Part shown: positions 8,206-15,185 of the stretch, piece by piece | How the letters are laid out: each line of letters starts with the position of its first letter | How positions within the stretch are numbered: the stretch's first letter is position 1 | Assembly: GCA_900552715.1 (NCBI GenBank) | Contig: USAV01000015.1 | Coordinates: 1 to 26,607 of the forward strand | Length of the DNA: 26,607 bases | Origin: an uncultured Veillonella sp. | GTDB taxonomy: Bacteria; Bacillota; Negativicutes; Veillonellales; Veillonellaceae | Reading direction: 5' to 3' | Program-made: the position numbers and the translations under genes | Notes under the pieces: generated by a model | What the model was told of the DNA's origin: nothing | What the model saw: only the letters and a program-made list of their open reading frames with translations | The model's database searches: none

Positions 8206-8958
8206 TTATAGAGTGAAAGTCATCTCCGTTTGCATACGAGCATCGGTTTTAGATTTTGTATCCTTACCGCCAGTGTAACGAATACGTACATTATTATTTA
8301 CTTTAACGCGAGAGTCATCAATTTTGAATTTCTTCATCTTTTCTTTGATTTGTTCATCCGTTAAAGCGCGCTCTTCTGGTTTTGCCACTTCATCATTGGC
8401 TTGATCTAACGCCTCTTGTTGAGTTTTAGATACTTGGTATGTTTTACCAGATTTCTTAGCCTTTTCAGCACGCTTTTCGTCTAATTTTTGACGGCGCTCT
8501 TGAGTAACCTTCTTATCGCGAGCAATACGATAATCCATTACATCACGCATATTTTCTTGGTAAATACGCAATGCATATTGGCGATCATTTTCGTTCATTT
8601 GCTCCCGTTTTGTTACGACTTCGTCGATAAGCGGCATAAGTTCATCCTTTGTATAGCTTGTATTGCCATCAAAGACAAAACCATGTGTATCTGTAATTGC
8701 ACCATGCTTAACTAGTGTTTGTAATGCTGTATACGTCCAATCATTTGGCGTAATCACACCTGCACTCACGTGATGTTGTGCTTTGCTAGCGCTACTAACA
8801 GTTTCTACATCAGCACTCACACCATCTACCATGGGACGTGCGCTTGGAATAGAAATGCTTTCAGCATGCGCGAAACCAACAGAGGCAACGAGACATAATG
8901 CACCGATGCCAATAGCGCGACGAAGTAAATGTATGTGACGTGTATATTTTGTATTCAT
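8206..8958 (-). CDS. Exported SLH-like protein with a truncated porin-like C-terminus
   Basis: A 250-residue exported protein. The start at 8958 is chosen because AAGGAG lies 7 bases upstream and the promoter at 8993-9021 sits inside any longer reading frame. Residues 1-34 form a signal peptide (basic start, then IGALCLVASVGFAHAE). Residues about 68-115 (ITPNDWTYTALQTLVKHGAI then a G-F-VFDGNTSYTKDEL stretch) resemble one SLH module of the kind that anchors Negativicutes outer-membrane proteins to peptidoglycan polyamines. A charged, coiled-coil-like section (about 120-215, rich in K, E and Q) follows, and the end (VKVNNNVRIRYTGG, then TDARMQTEMTFTL) looks like the first two beta strands of an OmpM-type porin barrel, after which the protein stops. 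It may be a truncated porin or a short adaptor. It is first gene of the mntH operon. Confidence 0.75.
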   Translation of the reverse strand: MNTKYTRHIHLLRRAIGIGALCLVASVGFAHAESISIPSARPMVDGVSADVETVSSASKAQHHVSAGVITPNDWTYTALQTLVKHGAITDTHGFVFDGNTSYTKDELMPLIDEVVTKREQMNENDRQYALRIYQENMRDVMDYRIARDKKVTQERRQKLDEKRAEKAKKSGKTYQVSKTQQEALDQANDEVAKPEERALTDEQIKEKMKKFKIDDSRVKVNNNVRIRYTGGKDTKSKTDARMQTEMTFTL

Positions 8959-8992
8959 AAGAGTCTCCTTAAAATTACATTTGATACAATCT

Positions 8993-9021
8993 ATTATATG
9001 AAACCCCTTATCATACGTCAA
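8993..9021 (-). promoter_or_regulatory. Sigma-70-type promoter of the SLH-protein/mntH operon
   Basis: Minus-strand TTGACG (9016-9021), exactly 17 bases, then TATAAT (8993-8998), 34 bases upstream of the start codon at 8958. Only one mismatch to consensus over both hexamers. Confidence 0.8.
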
Positions 9022-9128
9022 CTCTATAACCTTACACACCTGTATAAATCAATATTTACAAGACCTCAGGCTCACTTGAGCCCTTACACCTTTAGGTCCA
9101 TCCCCAGTAAATACCACAATAAACAAAA

Positions 9129-9156
9129 AGACCTCACATCGCGTGATGTGAGGTCT
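9129..9156 (-). terminator. Intrinsic terminator of tRNA-Ser
   Basis: Arms AGACCTCACATC (9129-9140) and GATGTGAGGTCT (9145-9156) around a four-base loop, followed on the minus strand by TTTTTGTTT. It lies 5 bases past the tRNA 3' end. Confidence 0.88.
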
Positions 9157-9161
9157 CAGCA

Positions 9162-9252
9162 TGGCGGAGGATTAGGGATTCGAACCCTAGCGACGGTAAC
9201 CCGCCCTAACGATTTAGCAAACCGTCCTCTTCAGCCTCTTGAGTAATCCTCC
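9162..9252 (-). tRNA. tRNA-Ser, anticodon GCU
   Basis: On the minus strand the acceptor arm GGAGGAT pairs with ATCCTCC, followed by discriminator G and an encoded CCA (9162-9164). The T arm shows the GGGTTCGAATCCC pattern, and the anticodon loop TTTGCTAAA places GCT at 9216-9218, reading AGC/AGU serine codons. The long variable arm (around GGGCGGGTTACCGTC) is the class II structure expected of tRNA-Ser. No integrase or att-like duplication is seen next to it. Confidence 0.96.
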
Positions 9253-9302
9253 ATGCTTTACTGGGTAATCATATCATACCCAATAAGGCATTGTCAATCG
9301 TA

Positions 9303-9737
9303 TTATTTCAACATAGATTCGATGAACCAGATTTGTTTTACATAGTATGCAACGTGATCTTCCATCATGCTTACGAGCAAGAAGTCACCTTCTTCATCAG
9401 CAGCTGCACGGATTGATACAGCTTGATCATTCATGTATTTGAAGTCTTTAAGAAGAATTTCAATTACTTTCGCTTGAGGGATATCTTCTTGACCCAATTC
9501 TTCAATTTTAGTCAATTTAGCGTATTCTGCGGAATTAACCAATGGGAATTGACCTTGCATTTTTACGTGTTCTGCTACTGCATCGAAGTATTCAAACGCT
9601 TCATCATAGATAGATTCCAAATATTCGTGGATGGATTTGAATTGTGGACCTGTTACGTTGAAATGTAGGTTATGTAATTTTACGTTCCATACGGAAAGAT
9701 CTGCTAAATATTGGTTTACTTGTTGTAAGTTTTTCAT
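9303..9737 (-). CDS. dps: Dps-family ferritin-like DNA-protection/iron-storage protein
   Basis: A 144-residue four-helix-bundle protein that would assemble as a hollow dodecamer, oxidise Fe2+ with peroxide and store the iron, lowering Fenton damage. The inter-subunit ferroxidase residues line up with Listeria Dps at matching spacing: His25, His37, Glu41, Asp52 and Glu56, in LHFNVTGPQFKSIHEYLE and FDAVAEH. Start at 9737 chosen from AAGGAG 7 bases upstream and from the usual family length; an in-frame ATG at 9782 would add 15 unrelated basic residues. The N-terminus is short and lacks the lysine-rich DNA-binding tail of E. coli Dps, so direct DNA binding is doubtful. It is monocistronic, with a strong promoter at 9861-9889 overlapping an iron/peroxide-type operator candidate. 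Confidence 0.92.
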   Translation of the reverse strand: MKNLQQVNQYLADLSVWNVKLHNLHFNVTGPQFKSIHEYLESIYDEAFEYFDAVAEHVKMQGQFPLVNSAEYAKLTKIEELGQEDIPQAKVIEILLKDFKYMNDQAVSIRAAADEEGDFLLVSMMEDHVAYYVKQIWFIESMLK

Positions 9738-9834
9738 AGTAATACTCCTTTTTCTTTTAATTCTCAAATACAGTTTATTCAAAAAGCAGAATAAACCCAG
9801 TCGGCTTCTATGCCATCAATTCGTTTATCTAATT

Positions 9835-9854
9835 TGTAATCAGTATTGATTACA
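9835..9854. promoter_or_regulatory. Palindromic operator candidate at the dps transcription start
   Basis: TGTAATCA (9835-9842), four bases, TGATTACA (9847-9854): a perfect 8+8 inverted repeat starting 6 bases downstream of the -10 box, so it covers the likely transcription start. Size and position fit a repressor site. A PerR or Fur-family regulator is plausible for dps, but the motif is not a standard box of either. Confidence 0.5.
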
Positions 9855-9860
9855 TAACTT

Positions 9861-9889
9861 ATTTTATCGATAATGATTTTCCTTGTCAA
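9861..9889 (-). promoter_or_regulatory. Sigma-70-type promoter of dps, with a Fur-like half box
   Basis: Minus-strand TTGACA (9884-9889), 17 bases, TAAAAT (9861-9866). The spacer contains AATCATTATC, identical to the last ten bases of the classical Fur box consensus. Confidence 0.75.
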
Positions 9890-9926
9890 TGCATTAAATC
9901 GATTTTTTTGAATATTTTTATAAAAA

Positions 9927-9963
9927 AACCTCTAACTACTAGTTCAACTAATAGTTAGAGGTT
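9927..9963 (-). terminator. Intrinsic terminator of cysE
   Basis: Outer arms AACCTCTAACTA (9927-9938) and TAGTTAGAGGTT (9952-9963), with further pairing inside the loop (TAGTT/AACTA), followed on the minus strand by a run of seven T. It lies about 40 bases past the cysE stop. Confidence 0.85.
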
Positions 9964-10001
9964 CTATCTTTCTATATTATATGCGGTTTTATTACACTAT
10001 A

Positions 10002-10610
10002 TTAAATATAGTATTCTATGTAATCATCAGGAATTTTCTTTTCCTCTGCCTGGCCATTATTAGTACGACGAGGTTTACGGACATACATATTTTCTGGATC
10101 TGTTTCAAAGATAACCATATCTTTAGGGATATCGTGTTTGATAACGAGGTTACAACCAATTTTAGTGCGTGCCCCAATAGTAATATCACCTAAGATTTTC
10201 GTACCTGTACCGATGAGCACTTCGTCTTCGATGGTCGGATGGCGTTTTACCTTTTTAGAGGACATGCCACCTAACGTCACTTGGTGGAACAAGGTCACAT
10301 TATCCCCTACAATTGCCGTTTCACCGATAACGACACCCATGCCATGGTCGATAAATAAACCACGACCGATGGTAGCACCTGGATGGATCTCAATGCCGGT
10401 TACGTGACGGGAGTGAAGCGCTACGCGACGGGCCAAGGTTGGCCAGCCCGCCTTATAAAGGCGATGCGCAAAGAAATGCCAGAACAAGGCTGTAATATGC
10501 GGGTATGTCCAAATGACCATCCACACATTCGTTGCAGCAGGGTCAGAATCCATTACACGTTTAATATTATATTGAATTTTGCCCCATAATTCGCGTAAAC
10601 CTTGTATCAT
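10002..10610 (-). CDS. cysE: Serine O-acetyltransferase CysE
   Basis: Makes O-acetyl-L-serine from serine and acetyl-CoA, the first committed step of cysteine synthesis in the cytoplasm. The 202-residue protein has the helical N-terminal domain (with the HITALFWHFFAHRLYKAGW region) and a left-handed beta-helix of hexapeptide repeats starting at GIEIHPGATIGRGLFIDHG, including the catalytic His in FIDHGMGVVIGE and the second His in HQVTLGG. It is the short, Bacillus-type form without the long N-terminal extension of E. coli CysE. GGAG lies 6 bases before the ATG. It is 102 bases downstream of cysK, probably in one transcript, and is followed by a strong terminator. The C-terminal YIEYYI ends in Ile, as often found in CysE proteins that dock into the CysK active site. 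Confidence 0.93.
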   Translation of the reverse strand: MIQGLRELWGKIQYNIKRVMDSDPAATNVWMVIWTYPHITALFWHFFAHRLYKAGWPTLARRVALHSRHVTGIEIHPGATIGRGLFIDHGMGVVIGETAIVGDNVTLFHQVTLGGMSSKKVKRHPTIEDEVLIGTGTKILGDITIGARTKIGCNLVIKHDIPKDMVIFETDPENMYVRKPRRTNNGQAEEKKIPDDYIEYYI

Positions 10611-10712
10611 AGCGACTCCATCTCAAATAACTCTACTCATATATAATATATAGTATACAACATATGTGGTATGTATTCCTATACATAAGATGCTTTATCT
10701 ATGCGAAATCCG

Positions 10713-11627
10713 TTACTTTACATATTCATTATTGGCAAAGTCCAAGAGGGATAAATATTTTTCTACCCCATCCGGCGCAATCACCACGATATTCGCCTTT
10801 GGCTCTTCACGAGCAATACGCTTTGCCGCAACGATAGCCGCCCCTGAAGAAAGACCAATAGAAACACCGCTTTCACGCATAAAGGTTTGCACTTCACTGA
10901 AAGCCTCTTCATCGCTTACAGTTTGTACACCGTCCATCAAGCTTTGATCAAAGTTTTCAGGAATAAAACCTGCCCCAATGCCTTGAATTTTGTGAGGGCC
11001 GCCCTTGCCTTCCGTAATGGCTGGAGAGCCTGTTGGCTCTACGGCGATGGCTTTCAAGTTAGGATTATGTTCTTTCAACCGTTTTGCAACGCCCGTAAAA
11101 GTGCCGCCAGTACCGATACCAGCTATGAAAACATCTACATTTGGCACTTGTTCTACGATTTCGGCACCAGTTGTACGATAATGCATATCTGGATTTGCAG
11201 GGTTTACGAATTGTCCCAATGTAAAAGCATTTGGATATTTGTCTAAAATTTCATTAGCGCGTTCAAGAGCACCTCTCATACCCGTTTCTTTCGGTGTTAA
11301 GATGAGCTGCGCACCATAGGCCTTAATAAGCTCACGACGTTCTTTACTCATGCTTTCAGGCATAATAATTACTGTTTTAATATGTAAGATGGCGCCCACC
11401 ATGGCAAGAGCAATACCTGTATTGCCGCTTGTGGCCTCTACGATAATGCTATCTTCGTGAAGGCGTCCTTTTTCCTTAGCATCTTGCAACATGCCAAGTA
11501 CTGCACGGTCTTTCACAGAACCGCCTACATTATATTTTTCAAGTTTTACATAAATATTGGTATTTGGTAATTGATATACCGGAGTTTTACCAATCAGTTT
11601 AGTTGTTTGATTTGTGACTACGCTCAT
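10713..11627 (-). CDS. cysK: Cysteine synthase A (O-acetylserine sulfhydrylase)
   Basis: PLP enzyme that converts O-acetylserine and sulfide to cysteine. The PLP lysine is Lys39 in GGSVKDRA; the substrate/phosphate loops VEATSGNTGIALAMV and GIGTGGTFTGVAKRL and the C-terminal EPTGSPAI and GLSSGAAIVAA segments are all present. Length 304 residues, normal for CysK. I chose the ATG at 11627 because AAGGAGG lies 5 bases upstream; an in-frame ATG at 11675 would start inside the leader hairpin. CysE is encoded just downstream, completing the two-step pathway. The gene has a 120-base leader with a terminator-like hairpin (11655-11687), suggesting attenuation. CysM (thiosulfate-using) cannot be excluded from sequence, but the motif set favours CysK. 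Confidence 0.93.
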   Translation of the reverse strand: MSVVTNQTTKLIGKTPVYQLPNTNIYVKLEKYNVGGSVKDRAVLGMLQDAKEKGRLHEDSIIVEATSGNTGIALAMVGAILHIKTVIIMPESMSKERRELIKAYGAQLILTPKETGMRGALERANEILDKYPNAFTLGQFVNPANPDMHYRTTGAEIVEQVPNVDVFIAGIGTGGTFTGVAKRLKEHNPNLKAIAVEPTGSPAITEGKGGPHKIQGIGAGFIPENFDQSLMDGVQTVSDEEAFSEVQTFMRESGVSIGLSSGAAIVAAKRIAREEPKANIVVIAPDGVEKYLSLLDFANNEYVK

Positions 11628-11654
11628 CTGATCCTCCTTTTGGCGATAGATGAT

Positions 11655-11687
11655 AAAAATCGTCCTCAGGAACATCCCAAGGACGAT
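11655..11687 (-). promoter_or_regulatory. Terminator-like hairpin in the cysK leader (candidate attenuator)
   Basis: Outer arms of 8 bp (11659-11666 with 11680-11687), a symmetric 2x2 internal loop, a 3-bp inner stem and a triloop, followed on the minus strand by TTTTTATC and then the cysK ribosome binding site. No T-box or SAM-riboswitch consensus was recognised upstream. Confidence 0.5.
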
Positions 11688-11756
11688 ATGATTTTCACCT
11701 TGTTATTCTCTATACACTGGATATAACCATTTGTGTATTCCCATAAATACATTCAT

Positions 11757-11786
11757 ACTCTATCACCTGCATCTATGCATTGTCAA
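11757..11786 (-). promoter_or_regulatory. Candidate promoter of cysK-cysE
   Basis: Minus-strand TTGACA (11781-11786), 18 bases, TAGAGT (11757-11762). The -35 is perfect; the -10 is weaker. It would give a leader of about 120 bases. Confidence 0.5.
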
Positions 11787-11840
11787 GAGAATGAGAACCG
11801 CTTTTAAAACCCTAAAAATATAGGAAATAACTAGGTTTAT

Positions 11841-12701
11841 TTATAACTTTGTCAACGTGTCTACCACTACATCCCAAGTAATAGGCACCATAATAATAGC
11901 TAGCGCCAACCCAATAAAGATGAGGGCCCCGAGTATAACGGTAAGCCGCGGAACGATGGCTATAACAGTGCTATTCGCTATGTTATACGCCTTATCTATG
12001 TCATAGTGCAGAGCTACATAGCCCCATAAAAATCCTGCTATCAAATATGACGCTACATAAGGGTCTAGTATGATATGCGTTGATGTTATCAATTCAACAT
12101 GCATTAATCGATTGATGACTGGTGAAAGTAGCACATTAGTGAGTATAGCTATAAGCTTGAACCACATAAGGCATATAATATAAGGCCACATAGTTCTCAT
12201 GGTCATCCGCATCATGTAAAGCAATCCTACAAAAGCTAAGCCCAACCCGCCCTTTTCACGGGCCATGTACCGCTCCATCCAGGAAGATTGCTCTTTACCT
12301 TGATGTAGTTGGTCATAATGAAATGATAAGTTTCTTTCACCATGAGCCAAATCGACAAGGCCTAACACTTGTAACAATACTAAAACAAAGACAAAAACAA
12401 TGCCTATTTGGAAGCTTTCACTGAAGAATAGAGCCATCGGGTCAAATGTTAGCTCACTCAAAGACGATAGATTACCATAAACATCATAAAATGTAGCATA
12501 TATGCCATTTGTCGTGAGTACATCCACGATAAACAAGGTCAATACAAAGATAAGATACCCATTCCACCGAGTCCATCTGCTGAGATGTGACAACTGTGTA
12601 TGCTCCCCTACGATCATGGATGCTGGATGTATAGACAAGATCACACCGATCATAAAAAACATTATGAACGATGTGCCCATTGTTATATATTCATATACCA
12701 T
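11841..12701 (-). CDS. Uncharacterised multi-pass membrane protein downstream of queF
   Basis: A 286-residue integral membrane protein I cannot assign. About seven hydrophobic segments are visible, near residues 8-24, 47-64, 97-117, 152-170, 173-195, 213-230 and 245-275. A hydrophilic loop between the third and fourth helices (about 118-150) carries AHGERNLSFHYDQLHQGKEQ. No transporter signature, signal peptide or catalytic motif is recognised. The ATG is one base after the queF stop codon, with no clear Shine-Dalgarno, so translation is probably coupled to queF; a second in-frame ATG seven codons on (MGTSFIMFF) is an alternative start. Its location suggests, but does not show, a link to queuosine precursor handling. 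The downstream terminator is weak (AAACCCTA/TAGGTTT around 11806-11834). Confidence 0.65.
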   Translation of the reverse strand: MVYEYITMGTSFIMFFMIGVILSIHPASMIVGEHTQLSHLSRWTRWNGYLIFVLTLFIVDVLTTNGIYATFYDVYGNLSSLSELTFDPMALFFSESFQIGIVFVFVLVLLQVLGLVDLAHGERNLSFHYDQLHQGKEQSSWMERYMAREKGGLGLAFVGLLYMMRMTMRTMWPYIICLMWFKLIAILTNVLLSPVINRLMHVELITSTHIILDPYVASYLIAGFLWGYVALHYDIDKAYNIANSTVIAIVPRLTVILGALIFIGLALAIIMVPITWDVVVDTLTKL

Positions 12702-12702
12702 A

Positions 12703-13200
12703 TTAACGGTATGCTACGCGCTCAGGCTGCATGTCGTGGAAATGAAGGCGTTCTTTTGCCGTCTTTTCCCACTCTGTACCAGGCTTGCCATAATTTGCGT
12801 ACGGATCGATGGACAAACCACCGCGCGGTGTAAACTTGCCCCATACCTCGATGTACTTAGGGTCCATCAACTTGATGAGGTCTTTCATGATGATATTGAT
12901 GCAATCTTCGTGGAAATCCCCATGGTTACGGAAACTAAATAGGTACAATTTCAAAGACTTGGACTCAACCATTTTCTTATCTGGTACATAAGAAATATAG
13001 ATTGTGGCAAAGTCTGGTTGACCTGTCATAGGACACAAGCTAGTGAACTCAGGACAATTAAACTTAACGAAGTAATCATTATCTGGGTGCTTGTTATCAA
13101 ACGCCTCTAACACCTGTGGTGCATAATCAGTTGGGTAATCGGTCTTGTGACCTAACATCGTTACCCCTTGTAACTCTTTTTCAGATCTGCCGGATGCCAT
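12703..13200 (-). CDS. queF: NADPH-dependent 7-cyano-7-deazaguanine (preQ0) reductase QueF
   Basis: Reduces the nitrile of preQ0 to the amine preQ1 with NADPH, a late step in making the tRNA modification queuosine. The 165-residue protein is the single-domain (type I) form. The nucleophile Cys56 and catalytic Asp63 sit in SLCPMTGQPDF, and the QueF NADPH motif appears as ESKSLKLYLFSFRNHG, followed by HEDCINII. GAGG precedes the ATG by 9 bases. No queC, queD or queE lies nearby, so either those are elsewhere or the precursor is imported. The overlapping-style junction with the membrane protein downstream is notable. The likely promoter is an extended -10 at 13269-13277; I saw no convincing preQ1 riboswitch in the leader. 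Confidence 0.95.
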   Translation of the reverse strand: MASGRSEKELQGVTMLGHKTDYPTDYAPQVLEAFDNKHPDNDYFVKFNCPEFTSLCPMTGQPDFATIYISYVPDKKMVESKSLKLYLFSFRNHGDFHEDCINIIMKDLIKLMDPKYIEVWGKFTPRGGLSIDPYANYGKPGTEWEKTAKERLHFHDMQPERVAYR

Positions 13201-13268
13201 AAGAAACCTCTTTCTATATCTTCTAGAACTCTATAATTAAATATATTGAATAATTCATGTAACACTTA

Positions 13269-13277
13269 ATTATAGCA
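13269..13277 (-). promoter_or_regulatory. Extended -10 promoter candidate for queF
   Basis: Minus-strand TGCTATAAT (TGnTATAAT form), about 70 bases before the queF start and just past the stop of the upstream gene. No good -35 hexamer is seen, as is usual for extended -10 promoters. Confidence 0.4.
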
Positions 13278-13290
13278 TATAAGGAATTAC

Positions 13291-14112
13291 TTATATCACT
13301 ACACGATCAGGTAGTTTATCAAAATCAATGACATATTCTTCAAGAATAGAGGCTGCCTCCAAATCATTCCATCTCAATAGAATAAGATGCAATTCGTCGT
13401 CCTGTTCAAAGAAAACAGTACAAGCCCCAAAAGAAGGGAACTTAAAGGATATGACCTTACTTAAAGCATCATTATCTAACTTAATTAGCTGTAATTTATC
13501 CTCCGCAACGGCTAAACAATATCGAGCAGTTGCAGCAATATCAAAACAATCAATATCTACAAAGTCGTTAATTTCTACCTTTTTCATAGAATCTATAATA
13601 GTAATCTTATTACTATCAAAATAAGCTAGTACGCCCTTATGAAAATAGCTATGTTTATCTTTGCTTTGAGTATAAAACCAGTTAAAGAGTTTATCAGTGT
13701 TCCGTACATCCGCAACTAGCTGAACAGTAAAATCTTTAAGTGACCAACAAAGAATCCCCTTACTAGTATTCATATAAACAGCATCATCAGTAAAGTGATA
13801 CAGTGCTTTAAATCTAACTGTTTTAAACTCCTGAGGGATTGGAATAAGCTTAACAAACTCATTGTCTATGTCAATAAAACAATATGTTTCTTCCAAAACT
13901 AGAACCAATCTATTTCTAGAAAAATCCACATAAATAATTTCAGGAAGTAAGATATCTTCACCTATATAGATTCGTTTTACTTCATTCCAAGCATCATCTA
14001 AAAGAATAATTCCTTTATACTCGTTATTAATAATTGTATATCTACTGCTTTGTTCAACAAAAAATACCTGATTCTGTGAATAGGAGCTTTTAAAACACTT
14101 AATAGGTTTCAT
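13291..14112 (-). CDS. AT-rich orphan protein, predicted beta-rich
   Basis: A 273-residue soluble protein I do not recognise. It has no signal peptide or membrane helix and is dominated by short alternating hydrophobic strands separated by polar turns (for example RYTIINNEYKGIILLDDAW, DFSRNRLVLVLEETYCFIDI, DKLQLIKLDNDALSKVISF), a pattern often seen in beta-propeller or WD-like sensor proteins; this is inference from pattern only. The reading frame is visibly richer in A+T and in Asn, Lys, Ile and Asp codons than neighbours, hinting at lower constraint or acquisition. AAAGGA lies about 12 bases before the ATG. It is transcribed divergently from the secreted protein at 14301 and sits upstream of queF, which seems to have its own promoter. 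Confidence 0.65.
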   Translation of the reverse strand: MKPIKCFKSSYSQNQVFFVEQSSRYTIINNEYKGIILLDDAWNEVKRIYIGEDILLPEIIYVDFSRNRLVLVLEETYCFIDIDNEFVKLIPIPQEFKTVRFKALYHFTDDAVYMNTSKGILCWSLKDFTVQLVADVRNTDKLFNWFYTQSKDKHSYFHKGVLAYFDSNKITIIDSMKKVEINDFVDIDCFDIAATARYCLAVAEDKLQLIKLDNDALSKVISFKFPSFGACTVFFEQDDELHLILLRWNDLEAASILEEYVIDFDKLPDRVVI

Positions 14113-14208
14113 AATATCATAGTATCCTTTCTTTCTATCAATTATATACTAGCTACCAATAGTTATAAAACCGTCTTATTCATCCATAAATCATGTCTTT
14201 AATTTAGA

Positions 14209-14237
14209 TTGTACAAAATTAAAAATTATAATAAAAT
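14209..14237 (+). promoter_or_regulatory. Candidate promoter of the copper-amine-oxidase-domain-like secreted protein
   Basis: Plus-strand TTGTAC (14209-14214), 17 bases, TAAAAT (14232-14237). A second TATAAT at 14277-14282 lies too close to the ribosome binding site to be convincing. Assignment is tentative. Confidence 0.35.
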
Positions 14238-14300
14238 ATTCATATACATTTGGTAATGTTAGTTTATTCAGAACGATATAATACCTTATGGAGGTCACTT

Positions 14301-15047
14301 ATGAAATTAAAACAGCTTATTTTATCTAGCATCGCTGTAGGTGCATTAGCATTCACATTTGGCACGGTACAACCTGCGCATGCGGCTATTGGCATGAAGA
14401 ATCCAGGTCCAGCTATGAATCTTGAAAAGCCAGCATCTGTTACGACTGCCCATCATATCAATGTAGATGGTAAGGTTGTTGAGCCTATTAATGGTCAGCA
14501 AAATGTAATCTATGTAGATGGTCAACCGCTCGTAGCATTGCGCCAAGTCTCTGAAGCATTGGGCTATAAAGTAGCATGGGACGAACCTACTAAAACAGCA
14601 TTAGTAGATATGAGCATCGCTACATTAGCCATCCAACCAGATTCTGCAGAGGTAGTGCGCCATGGCAAATTAAAAATCATTAACCTTGATACTTCCGAAT
14701 CCTTCTTGCCTGCAGCTCGCAAGGTAGATGGTACTATCTTTGTAAAACCTCAAGTATTCAAATTATTATTGAACGATGTAAAAATTACAAAGGATGAAAT
14801 CTTCATCGCCCCTCAACGCGCACAATTAGCGTCTACTACAAATACAGAGGTATCTCACAAGAATGAACTCAACACATTCTTGCCACCATCGCAAAATGAT
14901 GTAAAGAAAAAAGAAGATCCAAAGGCTACAGAAAAACCTCTTATTAAAATTAAGAAATCCTTAGCTAAAAATACTGTAACTACAGACGAGCAAACTCAAT
15001 CTACAAATGCATCTGAATACCAACGTGCTAACGGATTAGATCGATAA
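14301..15047 (+). CDS. Secreted protein with a copper-amine-oxidase N-terminal-like (stalk) domain
   Basis: A 248-residue exported protein. The start at 14301 is chosen for GGAGG 6 bases upstream and for the clean signal peptide that follows (MKLKQLILSSIAVGALAF up to QPAHA). Residues about 50-175 fit the domain called copper amine oxidase N-terminal, found widely in Firmicutes envelope proteins: a VDGKVVEPINGQQNVIYVDG strand pair, then PLVALRQVSEALGYKVAWDE and later GTIFVKPQVFKLLL. Despite the name this domain has no oxidase activity; there is no amine-oxidase catalytic domain here. The C-terminal 70 residues are polar, Lys/Thr-rich and probably disordered. It is the only plus-strand gene in the window, converging on the 131-residue secreted protein at a shared terminator. 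Role unknown; an envelope or surface function is likely. Confidence 0.8.
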   Translation: MKLKQLILSSIAVGALAFTFGTVQPAHAAIGMKNPGPAMNLEKPASVTTAHHINVDGKVVEPINGQQNVIYVDGQPLVALRQVSEALGYKVAWDEPTKTALVDMSIATLAIQPDSAEVVRHGKLKIINLDTSESFLPAARKVDGTIFVKPQVFKLLLNDVKITKDEIFIAPQRAQLASTTNTEVSHKNELNTFLPPSQNDVKKKEDPKATEKPLIKIKKSLAKNTVTTDEQTQSTNASEYQRANGLDR

Positions 15048-15102
15048 CCGAAACTAAGAGATTGTTAAACAAGCTCTCAACGCATCAAAAATTTATACAA
15101 AT

Positions 15103-15128
15103 AAAAAGGTCCCATACGGGACCTTTTT
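15103..15128 (+). terminator. Bidirectional intrinsic terminator between convergent genes
   Basis: AAAAAGGTCCC (15103-15113), loop ATAC, GGGACCTTTTT (15118-15128). T-runs on both strands let it end both the plus-strand gene (stop at 15047) and the minus-strand gene (stop at 15186). Confidence 0.9.
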
Positions 15129-15185
15129 ATTATATATAACGTATATAGTTATTCAAAATTAGTTTTACTAAATTTGATGGCTATA

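Noticed and set aside
8928..9246. A plus-strand coding region across the tRNA and the SLH-gene promoter
   Set aside because: The open frame overlaps the tRNA-Ser and a promoter on the other strand, with no ribosome binding site or recognisable protein features.
9120..9302. Integration site of a mobile element at tRNA-Ser
   Set aside because: No integrase, no repeat of the tRNA 3' end and ordinary housekeeping genes on both sides.
11688..11760. T-box or SAM riboswitch upstream of cysK
   Set aside because: No TGGNACCGCG T-box sequence, specifier loop or SAM-I core found, and the leader is too short for a T-box.
13201..13268. PreQ1 riboswitch in the queF leader
   Set aside because: The leader contains AGAGTTCTAG, loosely like the preQ1-I start, but lacks the C-rich loop and the A-rich tail needed for the pseudoknot.
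14301..15047. A copper amine oxidase enzyme
   Set aside because: Only the N-terminal stalk-like domain is present; there is no topaquinone tyrosine motif or catalytic barrel and the protein is far too short.
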